From NCBI GenBank assembly GCA_003154135.1, contig PMCN01000296.1, forward strand, positions 16,434-25,078: a stretch of 8,645 nt of DNA. Reading direction: 5' to 3'. How positions within the stretch are numbered: the first letter of the stretch is position 1; each line of letters starts with the position of its first letter. Below are positions 5,903 to 8,645 of the stretch, in pieces. Origin of the DNA: Acidimicrobiaceae bacterium (GTDB lineage Bacteria; Actinomycetota; Acidimicrobiia; Acidimicrobiales; Ilumatobacteraceae). The position numbers and the translations under genes are program-made. A model generated the notes under the pieces. That model worked only from the letters and a program-made list of their open reading frames with translations, ran no database searches and was not told where the DNA came from.

Positions 5903-6679
5903 ATGGAGATCAGCGAGTTCGAAATGACCTTCTTCGGTCTCGGTGGCAAGAACGCCATCGTGACCGGAGGCAACACGGGTCTCGGGCAGGCGTTCACGCT
6001 CGCACTCGCCAAGGGCGGCGCCAACGTGTTCGTACCGAGCATCATCGACGACGACGGCACCACCGGTCCGCTGGTGGAGGCCGAAGGGGTGCGCTACGAG
6101 TACACGAAGGCCGACATCACTGCGGAAGGCGTGCCCGCGCAGGTCGTGCAGGAATGCGTGGAGCGCCTCGGGTCGATCGACATCCTCGTCAACAGCGCCG
6201 GCATCTGCCCGCTCGGAGACGTGCTCGAGTTCGGCCGCGACAAGTGGGACCCCACGGTCGCCGTCAACCTCACCGCGGCGTTCGAGATGAGCTTCGAGGC
6301 AGCCAAGTTCTTCATCCCGCAACGCAGCGGCAAGATCATCAACATCTGCTCCATGTTCAGCTTCCTCGGCGGGCGCGGGTCGTCGGCCTACGCGGCCACC
6401 AAGCACGGCATCGCCGGGTTCACCAAGGCGTACGCCGACGAACTGGCCATGCACAACGTGCAGGTGAACGGCATCGCACCCGGCTACTTCGCGACCGCGA
6501 TCACCACCGCCACGCGCAGCAACCCGCAGTCGAACCAGCGAGTGCTCGACCACATCCCGGCCGACCGGTGGGGCGAACCGGCCGACCTGATGGGCACCGT
6601 CGTGTTCCTCGCCAGTCGTGCGAGCGACTACGTGAACGGGCACATCCTCGCCGTCGACGGCGGCTACCTCGTCCGCTGA
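5903..6679 (+). CDS. ygcW: SDR family oxidoreductase, YgcW-like (KduD-related)
   Basis: A classical short-chain dehydrogenase of 258 residues, expected to oxidise or reduce a hydroxyl of a sugar, sugar alcohol or sugar acid with NAD(H) or NADP(H). Seen: cofactor loop TGGNTGLG (21-28), NSAG (97-100), Asn122, Ser150, the catalytic pair Tyr163 and Lys167 in YAATK, PGYFATAI (193-200) and the C-terminal NGHILAVDGGYLVR (245-258). All four catalytic residues are present. From memory it matches E. coli YgcW nearly end to end, including the segments NPQSNQRVLDHIPADRWGE and the last ten residues, and less closely KduD. I know of no firmly established substrate for YgcW. The ATG at 5903 has AAGGGG a few bases upstream. 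It is first in an operon: the kinase follows after 12 bp. The inverted repeat at 5823-5851 may control it. Confidence 0.92.
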   Translation: MEISEFEMTFFGLGGKNAIVTGGNTGLGQAFTLALAKGGANVFVPSIIDDDGTTGPLVEAEGVRYEYTKADITAEGVPAQVVQECVERLGSIDILVNSAGICPLGDVLEFGRDKWDPTVAVNLTAAFEMSFEAAKFFIPQRSGKIINICSMFSFLGGRGSSAYAATKHGIAGFTKAYADELAMHNVQVNGIAPGYFATAITTATRSNPQSNQRVLDHIPADRWGEPADLMGTVVFLASRASDYVNGHILAVDGGYLVR

Positions 6680-6691
6680 CGAGGACTCGCC

Positions 6692-8128
6692 ATGCCCGGC
6701 CCCTACCTCGTCGGCGTCGACTGCGGGACGCAGAGCGCGAAGGTGGTCGTCTACGACGCCGTCGGCACGGCTGTCGCCCAGGGCAGGCAACCGCTGCGAC
6801 CGATGAGCCGCCCGCGCCACGGCGTCGCGGTGCACCCCGACGACGACCTGTGGGACGCCATCTGCGCGGCGAGCCGGCAGGCCATGCACTCGTTCGCGGG
6901 CGACCCCGCCGACATCGTCGCCGTCGGCATCTGCCCCATCCGCTGCTGCAAGGCCTTCCTGCGCGCCGACGGCTCGTTGATCGAGCCGGTGATGAGCTGG
7001 ATGGACGACCGCGCATACGAGCCCTACCTTCCCGATCATGGTGAGCTGCGGTACGCGACCACGGCGTCGGGCTACCTGGCACACCGTCTCACCGGCCGGT
7101 TCAGCGACACCGCAGCCAACAACATCGCGCTGCAGTGGCCGATCGACACCGACACCTGGCAGTGGAGCGACGACCCTGCGCTGTACGACCGGTTCGGGTT
7201 GAGCCGCGAGCTGCTCGTCGACCTGCAGATGCCGGGCGACGTGATCGGACCGCTCACCGCAGATGCGGCCGCGATCACCGGCCTACCGGTCGGTGTGCCG
7301 GTCGTGGCCACGGCCAACGACAAGGCAGTCGAGATGCTCGGCGCGGGCACGCTGGGGGAGACCACCGCAGTCGTGTCGCTGGGCACCTACATCGCGGCGA
7401 TGGTGCACGGCCATCAGAACCACCCCGACGCCTCGGCCTTCTGGACCAACTTCGCCAGCATCCCGCATCGCTACCTGTACGAGAGCAATGGCGTGCGCCG
7501 CGGCATGTGGACCCTCACGTGGTTCCTCGACCTGCTCGGCCCCGAAGTGGCCGAGCGCGCGGCATCGCTCGGGTTGTCGCGCGAGGAGTACGTCGAGCGT
7601 GAGGCCGAGTCGGTGGTCGCCGGCAGCGACGGCTTGATGACGGTGCTCGACTGGTTGGCCACCACCGACAAGCCATTCCGCAAGGGGATGATGCTCGGCT
7701 TCGACGCTCGGCACACGCGCGGGCACGTGTACCGCAGCATCCTCGAAGCCATCGCGCTCACGATGCGTCACCACGTCGATGCGATGTGCGCCGAGCTGGG
7801 CATCACGCTCGACGAGATCGTCGTGTCGGGCGGCGGTTCGAGCAGCCCGCTGCTCATGCGCATCTTCGCCGACGTGTTCGGCATCCCCGCGTCGCGCGCC
7901 ATCGACGGCGGCGGCGCGAGCCTGGGCGCCGCCATCTGCGCCGCAGCGGCCGCGGGCGTGCATCCCGACATCGAGACGGCCGCGGCGCGCATGACCCGGC
8001 GACGCGAGATGTTCGCACCCGACGCAGCCAACGGCGCGGTGTACCGGCGCATGGCCGACACCGTGTACCACGAAATCCGCGACCACACCGATGCGCTGTT
8101 CGAGCGCGCGTACCCGATCTTCCACTGA
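6692..8128 (+). CDS. ygcE: FGGY family carbohydrate kinase, probably YgcE-type
   Basis: An ATP-dependent sugar or polyol kinase of the FGGY family, 478 residues, full family length. The N-terminal domain opens with YLVGVDCGTQSAKVVVYD (5-22, phosphate-binding strand pair) and includes CPIRCCKAFL (81-90) and WMDDRAY (103-109), where FGGY kinases contact substrate. Asp210 in ATANDKAVEMLGAG is the likely catalytic base, followed by VVSLGTY (227-233). The C-terminal domain shows VVSGGGSSSPLLMRIFADVFG (377-397) and DGGGASLGAAICAA (405-418), the adenosine and phosphate region. The start at 6692 has GAGGA six bases upstream and lies 12 bp after the SDR stop. The YgcE assignment rests mainly on position between the YgcW- and YgcU-like genes; xylulose, erythritol and other FGGY branches remain open. 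Three near-adjacent cysteines (81, 85, 86) near the substrate pocket are notable. Confidence 0.9.
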   Translation: MPGPYLVGVDCGTQSAKVVVYDAVGTAVAQGRQPLRPMSRPRHGVAVHPDDDLWDAICAASRQAMHSFAGDPADIVAVGICPIRCCKAFLRADGSLIEPVMSWMDDRAYEPYLPDHGELRYATTASGYLAHRLTGRFSDTAANNIALQWPIDTDTWQWSDDPALYDRFGLSRELLVDLQMPGDVIGPLTADAAAITGLPVGVPVVATANDKAVEMLGAGTLGETTAVVSLGTYIAAMVHGHQNHPDASAFWTNFASIPHRYLYESNGVRRGMWTLTWFLDLLGPEVAERAASLGLSREEYVEREAESVVAGSDGLMTVLDWLATTDKPFRKGMMLGFDARHTRGHVYRSILEAIALTMRHHVDAMCAELGITLDEIVVSGGGSSSPLLMRIFADVFGIPASRAIDGGGASLGAAICAAAAAGVHPDIETAAARMTRRREMFAPDAANGAVYRRMADTVYHEIRDHTDALFERAYPIFH

Positions 8129-8151
8129 GCCGAACCGCAAAGGAACGCCCC

Positions 8152-8645
8152 ATGTCCCTCTCCCGTGCCGCCATCGTCGAGCACCTGCACCTGCTGCTCG
8201 GTGACGAGCAGGTCGTGACCGACGAGCAGGAGCTCATCCGGTCGAGCGTCGACAACTTCCGCAAGCTGCAGAACATCTTCAACGTGCACACGATGCCGGT
8301 GCCCGCCGCGGTGGTGATGGTGCGCAGCACCGACGACGTGTCGCGGGTGCTCGCCTTCGCCGACGAGCACGGGGTGAACGTGGTGGCGCGCACGGGTGGC
8401 ACCGCCACCGAGGGAGGGCTCGAGAGCGGCGCCGACGACTCGATCATCGTCGACGGCTCGCAGATGAACGCCATCGTCGCGATCGACGCCTACAACATGC
8501 AGGCCACCGTGCAGTGCGGCGTACCCCTGCAGGTGCTGGAGGACCACGTGCGCGGGCTGGGGCTCACCACCGGCCACTCGCCGCAGTCGAAGCCGATCGC
8601 CAGCATGGGCGGGCTGGTGGCGACGCGCAGCATCGGCCAGTTCTC
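8152..8645 (+). CDS. ygcU: FAD-linked dehydrogenase, YgcU-like, N-terminal part (cut by right edge)
   Basis: The first 164 residues of a VAO/PCMH-type flavoprotein (FAD_binding_4, relatives include GlcD-type glycolate oxidase, D-lactate dehydrogenase and alkyl-DHAP synthase). The FAD-binding fold is visible from about residue 49: PVPAAVVMVRSTDDVSRVL (49-67), the pyrophosphate loop ARTGGTATEGG (79-89), VDGSQMN (100-106), ATVQCGVPLQVLE (118-130), TTGHSPQSKP (139-148) and MGGLVATRSIGQF (152-164). From memory of E. coli YgcU the match starts at the same MSLSRAAIV and runs through the whole fragment, much stronger than to GlcD or D-lactate dehydrogenases. AAAGGA lies seven bases before the ATG at 8152, and the kinase stop is 23 bp upstream, so it is the third gene of the operon. 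The C-terminal substrate domain is outside the window, so the substrate cannot be judged. Confidence 0.92.
   Translation, partial: MSLSRAAIVEHLHLLLGDEQVVTDEQELIRSSVDNFRKLQNIFNVHTMPVPAAVVMVRSTDDVSRVLAFADEHGVNVVARTGGTATEGGLESGADDSIIVDGSQMNAIVAIDAYNMQATVQCGVPLQVLEDHVRGLGLTTGHSPQSKPIASMGGLVATRSIGQF

Noticed and set aside
4586..7084. An 832-codon minus-strand open frame
   Set aside because: It runs across the SGNH gene in another frame and antisense to the SDR and kinase genes, has low-complexity Arg/Gly/Ala composition and no motifs. It is a GC-bias shadow.

Overview
This is a GC-rich window whose genes sit back to back and end codons mostly in G or C. That points to a free-living actinobacterium. 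A MenJ-like menaquinone reductase, a soil- or water-type sugar catabolic operon and a GGDEF signalling protein would all fit a member of the Acidimicrobiia, but the lineage is an inference from style and cannot be proved here. I see no rRNA, tRNA, CRISPR array, transposase or phage gene.

Layout. Positions 1-3193 carry three minus-strand genes, read right to left: a geranylgeranyl-reductase-family FAD enzyme very like mycobacterial MenJ (1976-3193), a membrane-anchored GAF-GGDEF diguanylate cyclase (624-1910) and the N-terminal 190 codons of a GH1 beta-glucosidase cut by the left edge (1-572). A 126-bp divergent region (3194-3319) holds a perfect 14-bp palindrome over a likely promoter. From it, plus-strand genes run right: a 78-residue protein of unknown function with a perfect Shine-Dalgarno (3320-3556) and a LacI-family repressor (3584-4657). 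The repressor gene collides tail to tail, with a 40-bp overlap, with a minus-strand exported SGNH-hydrolase-like protein (4618-5760).

A second divergent region (5761-5902) leads into a tight plus-strand operon: an SDR dehydrogenase (5903-6679), an FGGY carbohydrate kinase (6692-8128) and the N-terminus of an FAD-linked (VAO/FAD_binding_4 type) dehydrogenase (8152 to the right edge). As I recall the E. coli proteins, the first and third match YgcW and YgcU along essentially their whole visible length, and a YgcE-type kinase sits between them. The operon is therefore probably an actinobacterial version of the E. coli ygcW/ygcE/ygcU module, for which I know of no established substrate. This is the most interesting content of the window.

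How the genes work together (inference). The operon looks like a catabolic route in which a sugar, sugar alcohol or sugar acid is oxidised by an NAD(P)-dependent and a flavin-dependent dehydrogenase and phosphorylated by the kinase. The LacI repressor is a candidate regulator of itself, of this operon or of the beta-glucosidase. The MenJ-like gene belongs to quinone maturation. The cyclase beside it has a cysteine-rich GAF sensor and an intact product-inhibition site. All intergenic gaps are shorter than 300 bp.
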